Assembly: GCA_038182865.1 (NCBI GenBank)
Contig: CP116226.1
Span: 2,418,001 to 2,482,000 of the forward strand
Length of the DNA: 64,000 bases
Reading direction: 5' to 3'
Source: Microbacterium enclense
GTDB lineage: Bacteria > Actinomycetota > Actinomycetes > Actinomycetales > Microbacteriaceae
Below, one piece after another: positions 33,540 through 41,140 of this stretch; positions within the stretch are counted from its first letter, which is position 1; the number at the start of each line of letters is the position of its first letter. The notes under the pieces are model-generated. The model was not told where the DNA came from and ran no database searches. It saw nothing but the letters and a program-made list of their open reading frames with translations. A program made the translations under genes and the position numbers.

Positions 33540-35033
33540 TCAGTGCCCCGCGCCGAGACCACCGCTGAGCCGACCGTGCAGGGCGGCCGCGGTCGCGTTC
33601 ATCCCCTGCAGTTCCACCGTCGTGCCGAGGCGGGCGTACTTGGTCTGCACGGCATCCAGGGCCGCCACAGTCGAGGCATCCCAGACGTGCGAGCGCGACA
33701 GGTCGATGACGACCCGCGGAGGGTCGCGGTGGTACGCGAACTTCGTCGTCAGGTCGTTGCTGGAGGCGAAGAACAGCTCGCCCTCGACGGTGTAGCGCGC
33801 GGTGTCGCCGTCGACCGATCGGGTGACCGTCGTCACGCTCGCGACGCGCCGGGCGAACAGGACCGCGGCGGCGACCACTCCGGCGCCGACCCCGATCGCG
33901 AGGTTGTGCGTCCACACGGTCACGGCGACGGTGAGGACCATCACGACGGTCTCGCTGATCGGCATCCGTCGCAGGGTGGACGGGCGGATGCTGTGCCAGT
34001 CGAAGGTCGCGATCGAGACCACGATCATCACCGCGACGAGAACGGCCATCGGGATGATCGCCACCACGTCGCCGAAGACCAGCACGAGGACGAGGAGGAA
34101 CACGCCCGCCAGGAAGGTCGAGATCCTCGTGCGTGCCCCGGAGGCCTTGACGTTGATCATGGTCTGGCCGATCATCGCGCAGCCTCCCATCCCGCCGAAC
34201 AAGCCGGAGAGGACGTTCGCCGCGCCCTGACCGAGTGACTCGCGCGTCTTCGAGGAAGGAGTGTCGGTGATGTCGTCGACGAGCGCCGCGGTCATCAGCG
34301 ATTCGAGCAGGCCGACGATGGCCATCGCCACGGCGAACGGGAAGATGACGCCGAGGGTGTCGAGGGTGAGCGGCACGTTCGGAATCAGCAGCGCGGGGAG
34401 ACTCTCGGGCAGAGCGCCCTGATCGCCCACGGTGGGGACCGTCACGCCGAGGACGACCACGGTCCCCGTCAAGAGCACGATCGCGACGAGCGGGGCGGGG
34501 ACGACGGTCGTCAGGCGTGGCAGGAGGTACATGATCGCAAGGCCCGCCGCGGCGATCGGGTACACAGCCCACGGAACACCGATGAGCTGCGGCACCTGCG
34601 CGGTGAAGATGAGGATCGCCAACGCGTTGACGAAACCGACCATGACGCTGCGCGGGATGAAGCGCATGAGCTTGGCGACGCCGAGCAGCCCGAGGATCAC
34701 CTGGAGGAGGCCCCCGAGGATCACCGTGGCCAGCAGGTAATCCACCCCGTGTGCACGGGCGACGGGGGCGATGACGAGAGCGACGGCCCCCGTCGCGGCG
34801 CTGATCATGGCCGGGCGTCCCCCGAGGAACGCGATGGCGACGGCCATCACGAACGAGGAGAACAACCCGAGGCGCGGGTCGACCCCGGCGATGATCGAGA
34901 AGGCGATCGCCTCCGGGATGAGGGCGATGGCGACGACGAGCCCGGCGAGCACCTCCCGCGTGAGCAGTCGCGGCGAGCGTAGGGCGAGGAGCACGGTGGG
35001 TCCGGAGCGGGGGTGCGCGAGGGCGTCGGTCAT
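33540..35033 (-). CDS. SulP-family anion transporter with STAS domain
   Basis: 497 residues. About 10-12 membrane segments with SulP signatures: GLVVAIALIPEAIAFSIIAGV near residue 32, and the GGMGGCAMIGQTMINVKA region near residue 285. The C-terminal STAS domain begins near residue 405, with VVIDLSRSHVWDASTVAALD. By family it moves sulfate, bicarbonate or dicarboxylates. Monocistronic; divergent from the MerR gene across a 101-bp gap, with GGAG upstream of the ATG. No sulfur or carbon-concentrating genes nearby to fix the anion. Confidence 0.92.
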   Translation of the reverse strand: MTDALAHPRSGPTVLLALRSPRLLTREVLAGLVVAIALIPEAIAFSIIAGVDPRLGLFSSFVMAVAIAFLGGRPAMISAATGAVALVIAPVARAHGVDYLLATVILGGLLQVILGLLGVAKLMRFIPRSVMVGFVNALAILIFTAQVPQLIGVPWAVYPIAAAGLAIMYLLPRLTTVVPAPLVAIVLLTGTVVVLGVTVPTVGDQGALPESLPALLIPNVPLTLDTLGVIFPFAVAMAIVGLLESLMTAALVDDITDTPSSKTRESLGQGAANVLSGLFGGMGGCAMIGQTMINVKASGARTRISTFLAGVFLLVLVLVFGDVVAIIPMAVLVAVMIVVSIATFDWHSIRPSTLRRMPISETVVMVLTVAVTVWTHNLAIGVGAGVVAAAVLFARRVASVTTVTRSVDGDTARYTVEGELFFASSNDLTTKFAYHRDPPRVVIDLSRSHVWDASTVAALDAVQTKYARLGTTVELQGMNATAAALHGRLSGGLGAGH

Positions 35034-35107
35034 GGAGGTGCTCCAGGAGGGGGAGGGGAGCCCGCGTCGAGCGGGAAGAATAGGGGGGTCGCGACCGCGA
35101 CCGAGGA

Positions 35108-35130
35108 AACTCTACCGTAACGAGAGGGTT
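35108..35130 (+). promoter_or_regulatory. Candidate MerR operator dyad
   Basis: A 23-bp imperfect dyad spans 35108-35130, with symmetric blocks AAC..CT..CGT / ACG..AG..GTT around a central A. It lies between the divergent SulP and MerR genes, ending 4 bp before the MerR ATG. MerR regulators bind such dyads within their promoters. Which of the two genes it controls is unknown. Confidence 0.45.
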
Positions 35131-35134
35131 CCGG

Positions 35135-35518
35135 ATGGGGGATGCCATGACGACCGCGCGATCGATGCAGATCGGTGAACTCGCGGAGCGTACGGGGATG
35201 TCGATCCGCACCCTCCGCCACTACGACGAGATCGGTCTCCTGCGCCCGTCGGCGCGGAGCGACGGGGGCTTCCGTCTCTACACCGCCGACGACGAGTCGC
35301 GTCTGTTGCTGATCCGGCGGATGAAGCCGCTCGGGTACTCGCTCGAGCAGATGGGGGAGTTGCTCACGGTGGTCGACGGACTCGATGCGGATCCCGCCGA
35401 CACGGAGCTCGCCGCCCGCTTCGCCGACATCCGCGACGAGGCCGTGCTCCGCCGCGACGATCTGCGTCGAAAGCTCGCGGCCGCTGACGAGTTCGTCGCG
35501 CAGTTGGAGTCGCGATGA
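35135..35518 (+). CDS. MerR-family transcriptional regulator
   Basis: 127 residues from the ATG preceded by GAGAGGG; ATGs at 35147 and 35165 would give shorter forms. The N-terminal MerR helix-turn-helix and wing are clear: MQIGELAERTGMSIRTLRHY then DEIGLLRPSARSDGGFRLY. The C-terminal coiled coil runs over residues 85-125. No cysteine pattern of metal sensors is present, so a redox- or drug-type effector is more likely. ATGA overlap with the acetyltransferase gene. Confidence 0.88.
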   Translation: MGDAMTTARSMQIGELAERTGMSIRTLRHYDEIGLLRPSARSDGGFRLYTADDESRLLLIRRMKPLGYSLEQMGELLTVVDGLDADPADTELAARFADIRDEAVLRRDDLRRKLAAADEFVAQLESR

Positions 35519-36090
35519 CGGCCCACGACCTCGTGCTCGAGGGTCATGGCATCCGCCTCACTCCCGCGAAACCCGCCGACGCCGCCGATGCCTGGCCCCT
35601 CACCGACGCGGCCCTGTGGGCCGGGATGACCACACCCTGGCCCGCATCGGTCGACGCGTTCGCGGCGCACATCGACCGGCAGCGAGAGGCGCCGGGAATG
35701 CTCGCGTTCACGGTCCGGGATGCCGAGACCTCCGGCATTCGCGGATCGACGACGTTCTACGACCTCGTGCCCGCGCAGGGTCGGGTCGAGATCGGCACGA
35801 CGTGGTACGGCCGGGCTTTCCAGGGCGGGCGGACCAATCCGGCGACGAAGCTCCTGCTGCTCGAGCACGCGTTCGGGCACTGGGGGCTGAACCGCGTGGC
35901 GCTGCGCTGCGATGCCCGCAACGAGCGCAGCGCCAGGGCGATCGAGCGCCTCGGCGCGACGCCTGAGGGACGTCTGCGCTCCCACCGCGTCGCCTCCGAC
36001 GGGTCGATCGGCGACACCCTCTATTTCTCGATCCTCCGCGAGGAGTGGCCGGACGTGAGGGCGGGCCTCGAGGCGCGGCTGCGCCCCTGA
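35515..36090 (+). CDS. GNAT-family N-acetyltransferase (RimJ/RimL-like)
   Basis: 191 residues. The acetyl-CoA region and the DARNERSARAIERLGATPEGRLR segment (residues 140-161) are typical of RimJ/RimL-type acetyltransferases, as is GTTWYGRAFQGGRTNPATK near residue 94. Coupled to the MerR gene by an ATGA overlap, so the regulator may control its own partner enzyme. Substrate may be a protein N-terminus or a small molecule. Followed by palindromic element copy 2. Confidence 0.85.
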   Translation: MTAHDLVLEGHGIRLTPAKPADAADAWPLTDAALWAGMTTPWPASVDAFAAHIDRQREAPGMLAFTVRDAETSGIRGSTTFYDLVPAQGRVEIGTTWYGRAFQGGRTNPATKLLLLEHAFGHWGLNRVALRCDARNERSARAIERLGATPEGRLRSHRVASDGSIGDTLYFSILREEWPDVRAGLEARLRP

Positions 36091-36103
36091 CCACTCGCGC
36101 GGG

Positions 36104-36169
36104 GGAGGAGTTCCTGGAGCGGGAGGATGCCGGGGCCTCCGGTGGTCCTCCGCTGGCCGGATCTCCTCC
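36104..36169. repeat. 66-bp dispersed palindromic element, copy 2
   Basis: Outer arms GGAGGAGT (36104-36111) and TCTCCTCC (36162-36169), inner arms GGAGGA (36122-36127) and TCCTCC (36146-36151), 18-nt loop. The middle 6-mers are the most diverged of the four copies. Located in the 108-bp convergent gap between the GNAT and GntR genes. Confidence 0.8.
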
Positions 36170-36198
36170 CGTCGCCGCGTCCGCGCCCGTCGCCGGGC

Positions 36199-36939
36199 TC
36201 AGTTCTGCGCGGCGGCTGCGCGGCGGCGGGCGAACTCCCGGGCCCCGGTGAAGAGCTCGAGGTCGATCTGCACGTGACGTCGGGCGAGTTCGGCGGCGTC
36301 GTCGGGGGCGGCGGTCACGATCGCGGCGACGATCGCGTCGTGCTCCCGCGCCGCGCGGCTCTCCATGCGGCGGTGGCTCTCGCGATCGCCCCATGGGTGC
36401 GCGGGTGCCGAGAGGGAGAGGTGCCGTTCGTGGTCGAGCAGCATGTCGCGCAGGGCCGTGTTGTGGGCCGCGTCGATGATCGCGAGGTGCAGCAGGCTGT
36501 CGGCGCGCTGCTTCGGATCGCCGGAGTCGGCGGCGTGGAACGCGGCGAGACGCTCGAGCATTGCCGCGATATCGGCATCCGTCCGCCGTTCGGCCGCGAG
36601 GCGGGCGAGTGAGGAGTGCAGCATCGAGCTCGCGGTGCACGCGTCGACGAGGTCGCCCCAACGCTGTTCGAACCATCGGTCGACGCCGACCACGACCGAA
36701 TCGGGCCAGTCCTCGGCGACGAAGGTTCCGCCGGCGCGGCCGCGGCGCTTCTCGATCAGGCCGCGTGCGGCGAGGTCGTCGAGGGCGGCGCGCACCGTCG
36801 TGCGTCCCACGCCCAGGAGCGGGGACAGGTCGCGCTCGGCCGGTAAGCGGGTGCCCGGGAGGAACTCGCCCACCGCGACAGCGGTGATCAGGCGTTCGGT
36901 GACGCGTTCCACCAGGGAGGCGTCGTCGGTCTCGGCCAT
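36199..36939 (-). CDS. FCD-domain GntR-family transcriptional regulator
   Basis: 246 residues from ATG (MAETDDASLVERV), with GGGAG close upstream. Winged helix: PAERDLSPLLGVGRTTVRAAL. FCD domain with LHLAIIDAAHNTALRDMLLDHE and a second metal-ligand-like His near AREHDAIVAAI. Divergent from the hydrolase-permease-amidase operon across a 78-bp gap, which it probably represses. GGTTTGCCAACGAACC at 36979-36994 is a possible, weak operator. Confidence 0.88.
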   Translation of the reverse strand: MAETDDASLVERVTERLITAVAVGEFLPGTRLPAERDLSPLLGVGRTTVRAALDDLAARGLIEKRRGRAGGTFVAEDWPDSVVVGVDRWFEQRWGDLVDACTASSMLHSSLARLAAERRTDADIAAMLERLAAFHAADSGDPKQRADSLLHLAIIDAAHNTALRDMLLDHERHLSLSAPAHPWGDRESHRRMESRAAREHDAIVAAIVTAAPDDAAELARRHVQIDLELFTGAREFARRRAAAAQN

Positions 36940-37017
36940 GGGCTCCCGTCGTTTCCTCCATGTTAATTCCGAAGAAAAGGTTTGCCAACGAACCATTACG
37001 GGGTCCACGATGACTCC

Positions 37018-37908
37018 ATGCAACGCGAGATCACCGTTCCCTTCCATGACGGCTTCACGTGGGCCCGCCTCACCGAACCCGCCGAGCCCACCGGGGCCTC
37101 GCCCCTGTTCGTCCTCCACGGCGGACCGGGCATGGCCCACAACTACGTCGCGAACCTCGACGCCCTCGCCGACCTGACCGGCCGCACCGTCGTGCACTAC
37201 GACCAGATCGGCTGCGGCAAGAGCTCGCACCACCCCGAGGCCCCGGCGTCGCAGTGGGTGCCGCAGCTCTTCGTCGACGAGTTCCACACTCTTCGGCGTG
37301 CGCTCGGGTTCGACGAGTACCACGTGCTCGGCCAGTCGTGGGGCGGCATGCTCGGTGCCGAGATCGCGGTGCGCCGGCCCGCGGGGCTCGAGGGTCTCAT
37401 CATCTGCAACTCCCCGGCATCCATGGCCCTGTGGCTCGCGGGGGCCGCGCGGCTGCGATCCGAGCTCCCGGCGGAGGCGCGCGAGGCTCTCGACCGCCAC
37501 GAGGCCGACGGAACGCTCGATCATCCCGACTACGTGGACGCCACCCGCCTGTTCTACGAGCGGCACGTCTGCCGCGTGACCCCGATGCCGCAGGACTTTC
37601 TCGAGAGCGAACAGCAGATGCTCGCCGACCCGACCGTGTACTACACGATGAACGGTCCGAACGAATTCCATGTCGTCGGCACCGGTCGCGACTGGACGGT
37701 GGTCGACCGTCTGCCCCAGGTGGCCGTGCCGACCCTCGTCGTGGCCGGTGAATTCGACGAGGCCACCTCCGAGACGTGGGAGCCGTTCGTGAAGCACATC
37801 CCCGGCGCGCGCTCGCACGTCTTCGCCGGAGCGAGCCACTGCACACACCTCGAGATGCCCGACGTCTTCCGCGGCGTCATCGCCGACTTCCTCGCTCCGC
37901 TTCCCTGA
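37018..37908 (+). CDS. Proline iminopeptidase-like alpha/beta hydrolase
   Basis: 296 residues. HGGPGMAHNY near residue 34 is the oxyanion motif, GQSWGGMLG near residue 103 holds the nucleophile Ser, the acid lies in VVAGEFDEATSE and His in GASHCTHLEMP near residue 280. Family S33, proline-iminopeptidase type; members also hydrolyse amides and lactams. The start is the ATG at 37018; an in-frame ATG 12 codons upstream adds unlikely residues. No clear ribosome site, so possibly leaderless. Followed by an APC permease and an acetamidase, suggesting stepwise breakdown of an amide-containing compound (inference). Confidence 0.88.
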   Translation: MQREITVPFHDGFTWARLTEPAEPTGASPLFVLHGGPGMAHNYVANLDALADLTGRTVVHYDQIGCGKSSHHPEAPASQWVPQLFVDEFHTLRRALGFDEYHVLGQSWGGMLGAEIAVRRPAGLEGLIICNSPASMALWLAGAARLRSELPAEAREALDRHEADGTLDHPDYVDATRLFYERHVCRVTPMPQDFLESEQQMLADPTVYYTMNGPNEFHVVGTGRDWTVVDRLPQVAVPTLVVAGEFDEATSETWEPFVKHIPGARSHVFAGASHCTHLEMPDVFRGVIADFLAPLP

Positions 37909-37952
37909 CTCACCGCTTCCGACGCTCCACCCGACCCGATCCAGGAGACCCG

Positions 37953-39377
37953 ATGTCGAACACCGCCCCCGAGGCCCAGCAATCGCTGGAGTCCTTCGGC
38001 TACAAGCAGGAGCTCAAGCGCTCCATGTCCACCCTCGACCTCGTGGTCTACGGGCTCGTCTTCATGGTGCCGATCGCCCCCTGGGCCATCTTCGGCGTCG
38101 TGTACAACGCCGCGAGCGGCATGGTCCCGCTCGTCTACCTGACCGGTGTCGTCGCGATGATCTTCACCGCCCTCGCGTACGCGCAGATGTCGAAGGCGTT
38201 CCCGATCGCCGGCTCCGTCTTCTCCTACGTCGGTCGGGGGATCCACCCCACCGTCGGCTTCTTCGCCGGCTGGGCGATCCTGCTCGACTACCTGCTGGTC
38301 CCGACCCTGCTCTACGTCTTCGCGGCGTCCTCGATGGCGGGGATCTTCCCCGACGTGCCGCAGTGGATCTGGGCCGTCGCGTTCGTGATCATCAACACCG
38401 TCATCAACGTGCTCGGTATCGGCTCCATCAAGATCGCCAACCGCATCATGCTCGGTATCCAGCTGGCCTTCGTGGTCATCTTCGTCGTCATCGCGATGGT
38501 CGCTCTGAACTCCGGCGTGATCCCCGGCGCGGAGTTCACCATGGCACCGCTGTGGGATGCCGAGAAGGTCAACCCCGCCCTCATCGCCACCGCGCTCTCG
38601 ATCGCGGTGCTGAGCTTCCTCGGCTTCGACGGCATCTCGACCATGGCCGAGGAGTCCACGGGCGACCGGAAGTCGGGTGGGCGCGCCATGATCATCGCCC
38701 TGCTCGTGGTGGCCGTTCTCTTCATCACGCAGACGTGGTTCGCGAGCGCCCTCGCCGCGGGCACGATCTCGTTCGGAGACGACGAGGTCAACAACGCCTT
38801 CTTCATCCTGGTCGCGAAGGCCGCCGGCTCCGGCTGGGCGACCGCTTTCCTCGCCGTCAACGTCATCGCGGTCGGTATCGCCAACGCCATCGCGGCCCAA
38901 GCCGCCACGTCGCGTCTGCTGTACTCGATGAGTCGCGACCGGCGCCTGCCCGCGTTCTTGTCGAAGGTGACCTCGCGCCAGGTTCCGATGGCGGCGATCC
39001 TGGTCGTCAGCGCGATCTCGCTCGTGCTCGTGCTGTTCTTCGTCGGCCAGATCGCCGTCATCTCGTCGCTGGTGAACTTCGGCGCTCTGCTCGGCTTCCT
39101 GCTGCTGCACGTCTCGGTCGCGGTGTATTACCTCGGCACGAAGAAGTCGAAGAACTACGTGCTGCACCTCGTCGTCCCCGCGATCGGGTTCCTCATCATC
39201 GGCTACGTCCTGCTCAACGCCGACATCACGGCCAAGATCGGCGGCATCCTGTGGCTCGTCGTCGGTGGGATCGTCTACGTCATCTTCGCCCGGAAGAACG
39301 GCGGCGCAACGGGTCCGCTGCCCGAGCACGCGACGTCCACCGCCGGTGAGGGCGGCGGCGAGACGGCTGTGCGGTGA
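37953..39377 (+). CDS. APC-superfamily amino acid permease
   Basis: 474 residues with about 12 membrane segments. The APC signature region is in the first helices: MSTLDLVVYGLVFMVPIAPW and YAQMSKAFPIAGSVFSYVGRG. FLGFDGISTMAEESTGD near residue 225 is the conserved helix 6 motif. CAGGAGACC ribosome site. Its stop overlaps the GTG of the acetamidase gene (GTGA), implying that the substrate entering through it feeds the amidase or hydrolase. Substrate an amino acid, amine or amide. Confidence 0.92.
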   Translation: MSNTAPEAQQSLESFGYKQELKRSMSTLDLVVYGLVFMVPIAPWAIFGVVYNAASGMVPLVYLTGVVAMIFTALAYAQMSKAFPIAGSVFSYVGRGIHPTVGFFAGWAILLDYLLVPTLLYVFAASSMAGIFPDVPQWIWAVAFVIINTVINVLGIGSIKIANRIMLGIQLAFVVIFVVIAMVALNSGVIPGAEFTMAPLWDAEKVNPALIATALSIAVLSFLGFDGISTMAEESTGDRKSGGRAMIIALLVVAVLFITQTWFASALAAGTISFGDDEVNNAFFILVAKAAGSGWATAFLAVNVIAVGIANAIAAQAATSRLLYSMSRDRRLPAFLSKVTSRQVPMAAILVVSAISLVLVLFFVGQIAVISSLVNFGALLGFLLLHVSVAVYYLGTKKSKNYVLHLVVPAIGFLIIGYVLLNADITAKIGGILWLVVGGIVYVIFARKNGGATGPLPEHATSTAGEGGGETAVR

Positions 39378-40300
39378 GCATCGATCACGTCCTCGGCACG
39401 GAACTCGGGCGCCCCGGGTTCCGCGCCGACGTCGCCCCCGTGCTGCGGCTTCGGCCCGGCACGGGGGAGACGGTGGCGTTCCACACCGACGACGCCGTCT
39501 ACCGCGAGCTGCACGAGCACGGTGATCTCGCGGCCCTGACATCCCCCATCAACCCGGTGACCGGGCCCGTGTACATCGAGGGCGCCGAGCCCGGTGACGC
39601 GCTCGCCGTGCACGTGCACGACATCCTGCTGCCGGAACACGGCTGGTCGCAGAGCCTGCCCGGAGCGGGGGCGCTGGCCCACCGCATGCCCGATCACGTG
39701 GTGAGCCGGCGCATCCCGATCGACGCCGAGGGCGTGCACGTGACCGCGCGTCACACGGTGCCCGCACGGCCGATGATCGGCTGCATCGGCACGGCGCCGG
39801 CCGCGGGGGAGAACTCGACGATCATGCCGACGACGGCGCTCGGCGGCAACATGGACCTCACCGACGTCGCGCCCGGTGCCACGGTGTACCTGCCGGTCGA
39901 GGTCGAGGGCGGCCTGCTCTCGATCGGCGACATCCACGCCGTGATGGCGCGCGGAGAGTCGTCGTTCGTGGCGATCGAGGCCGCCGGCACGGCCATCGTC
40001 TCGATCGACCTGGTGAAGGATGCCGGTTACCGCGCGCCCCGCGTCGAGACCGCCGACGAGTGGATCTTCGTCGGCCTCGGCGATCCGGTGCAGGAGAGCA
40101 TCCGCCGCGGCTACGAGGACGTGTTCGACACCCTCGTCGACGTCCACGGCTGGGACCGGATGGACGCATACGCGCTCATGAGCGCCGTCGTGCACAGCGA
40201 GCTGGGTGGGCCCACGGGCTCCGAGGCACCGGATCCTCTACATCCGTTCCGTGCGGTCGGGGCGGTGACGCTGCACCGGCTGCCGAAGAACGTGCTCTGA
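39374..40300 (+). CDS. Acetamidase/formamidase family protein
   Basis: 308 residues starting at GTG. FmdA/AmdA features: TSPINPVTGPVYIEGAEPGD near residue 56, MIGCIGTAPAAGENSTIMP near residue 134, GGNMDL near residue 157, and GDIHAVMARGES with the metal-binding Asp/His near residue 190. Hydrolyses short amides such as formamide to acid and ammonia. Third gene of the GntR-controlled operon. Chemistry: the upstream hydrolase may release the small amide or a peptide-like precursor (inference). Confidence 0.9.
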   Translation: MSIDHVLGTELGRPGFRADVAPVLRLRPGTGETVAFHTDDAVYRELHEHGDLAALTSPINPVTGPVYIEGAEPGDALAVHVHDILLPEHGWSQSLPGAGALAHRMPDHVVSRRIPIDAEGVHVTARHTVPARPMIGCIGTAPAAGENSTIMPTTALGGNMDLTDVAPGATVYLPVEVEGGLLSIGDIHAVMARGESSFVAIEAAGTAIVSIDLVKDAGYRAPRVETADEWIFVGLGDPVQESIRRGYEDVFDTLVDVHGWDRMDAYALMSAVVHSELGGPTGSEAPDPLHPFRAVGAVTLHRLPKNVL

Positions 40301-40366
40301 GACCGGGCCGAGAGCCCGAGGGGGCGAGGGCGGGCGCCCGCGACACGGCCCGGCCCGACCGCCGTG

Positions 40367-40372
40367 TAAGAT
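40367..40372 (+). promoter_or_regulatory. -10 element of tRNA-Ser promoter
   Basis: TAAGAT at 40367-40372 preceded by TG one base upstream (extended -10), 8 bp before the mature tRNA 5' end. No convincing -35 was seen in the GC-rich upstream sequence. Confidence 0.5.
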
Positions 40373-40380
40373 CGTCCCTT

Positions 40381-40469
40381 GGAAGTGTGTCCGAGCGGCC
40401 TAAGGAGCATGGCTGGAATCCATGTAGGCGGGGTAACTCGCCTCGCAGGTTCAAATCCTGTCACTTCCG
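40381..40469 (+). tRNA. tRNA-Ser(GGA)
   Basis: 89 nt. Acceptor stem GGAAGTG (40381-40387) pairs with CACTTCC (40462-40468), with discriminator G at 40469. Anticodon arm: stem around loop CTGGAAT with anticodon GGA at 40415-40417, reading UCC/UCU serine codons. The long variable arm (AGGCGGGGTAACTCGCCT) and GGTTCAAATCC T-arm are those of a class II tRNA-Ser. CCA is not encoded. A terminator hairpin follows within 6 bp. Confidence 0.96.
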
Positions 40470-40474
40470 CTCTC

Positions 40475-40505
40475 GAAGGGCCCTCGCATCGCGCGGGGGC
40501 CCTTC
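40475..40505 (+). terminator. Rho-independent-type terminator after tRNA-Ser
   Basis: GAAGGGCCC (40475-40483) pairs with GGGCCCTTC (40497-40505) around a 13-nt loop that can itself pair partly. Followed by TCGTTC, a weak T-rich tail. Position directly after the tRNA supports termination. Confidence 0.75.
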
Positions 40506-40817
40506 TCGTTCGCGGTCTCACGCCCCGACGCGCTCCTGTTCCTCGGCGGCACCGCGTCGTCCACGTATGAGTTGAGGCGGTAACGGGTGGAGTTTGGGCT
40601 GTAGACGGTGAAAGTCCGGCCCCGGGCTTGCGGGCGGTGTCGGCTGTGTTCGTAACGTCGAAGGACCGAGGGATCCGGCGAAGATGTTGCTGCTACGGCC
40701 GCCTGCTTACGCGTGCCGTCCGCGCCCTCGCACATCGCGGCAGGGTCCACCGTCGAGCCCAGAGGAGGTCGCCCGGCGCGTGTGGATGGACGGATCCGAT
40801 TCAGGGAGGTTGTTCTC
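40506..40817. other. Gene-poor 312-bp stretch downstream of tRNA-Ser
   Basis: No supported gene on either strand. Base composition appears lower in GC than the neighbours from about 40560 to 40720 (for example GTATGAGTTGAGGCGGTAAC). A minus-strand frame reads a plausible-looking peptide across 40560-40700 but has no start or family. It could be a decayed gene end or an old integration scar beside the tRNA. No direct repeat of the tRNA 3' end was found. Confidence 0.4.
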
Positions 40818-41111
40818 ATGAGTGAGGCTCGAGCGACGCGAGCCGAGACGTTGCACTGGTGGGTCGTGGCGGGGGTAGCTCTCGCAATCGTCGCGCCCGT
40901 CCTCGTCGGGGGCGCCCTTGTCATCCAGATCGCCGTTGTCATCTTCGGCGTGGTGGCATTCTTCCGGCTCAGGCAACGTCGTTCCCGTGTGATCGTCGTG
41001 ATCGCGGTGAGCGCATTGAGCCTGATCGTGGCGGGGCAGATAGCCGGGATGGTCGCCGTAACGTCGCTCGATGCCACGTTCACGGACGACAGCGTCGACC
41101 TTTCGCGCTGA
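40818..41111 (+). CDS. Small membrane protein, hypothetical
   Basis: 97 residues. ATG with GGGAGG upstream (40804-40809). Three hydrophobic segments are visible: residues about 14-32, 35-50 and 58-80, separated by the basic loop RLRQRRSR. A short acidic C-terminus follows. No family recognised. It is isolated between the tRNA region and the convergent transglutaminase gene; the gap to that gene is 29 bp. Confidence 0.65.
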   Translation: MSEARATRAETLHWWVVAGVALAIVAPVLVGGALVIQIAVVIFGVVAFFRLRQRRSRVIVVIAVSALSLIVAGQIAGMVAVTSLDATFTDDSVDLSR

Positions 41112-41140
41112 AGAGGGCACGGTGATCCGCACCGCGGGCT

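Noticed and set aside
37641..39542. Minus-strand Asp/Glu/Arg-rich open frame
   Set aside because: Antisense to the APC permease; hydrophobic codons read backwards give the acidic repeats.
40381..40817. tRNA-Ser as active attachment site
   Set aside because: No repeat of the tRNA 3' end and no integrase were found in the window.
40451..41083. Minus-strand frame opposite the tRNA and small membrane protein
   Set aside because: It crosses the tRNA and its terminator, has no ribosome site and no recognised family.
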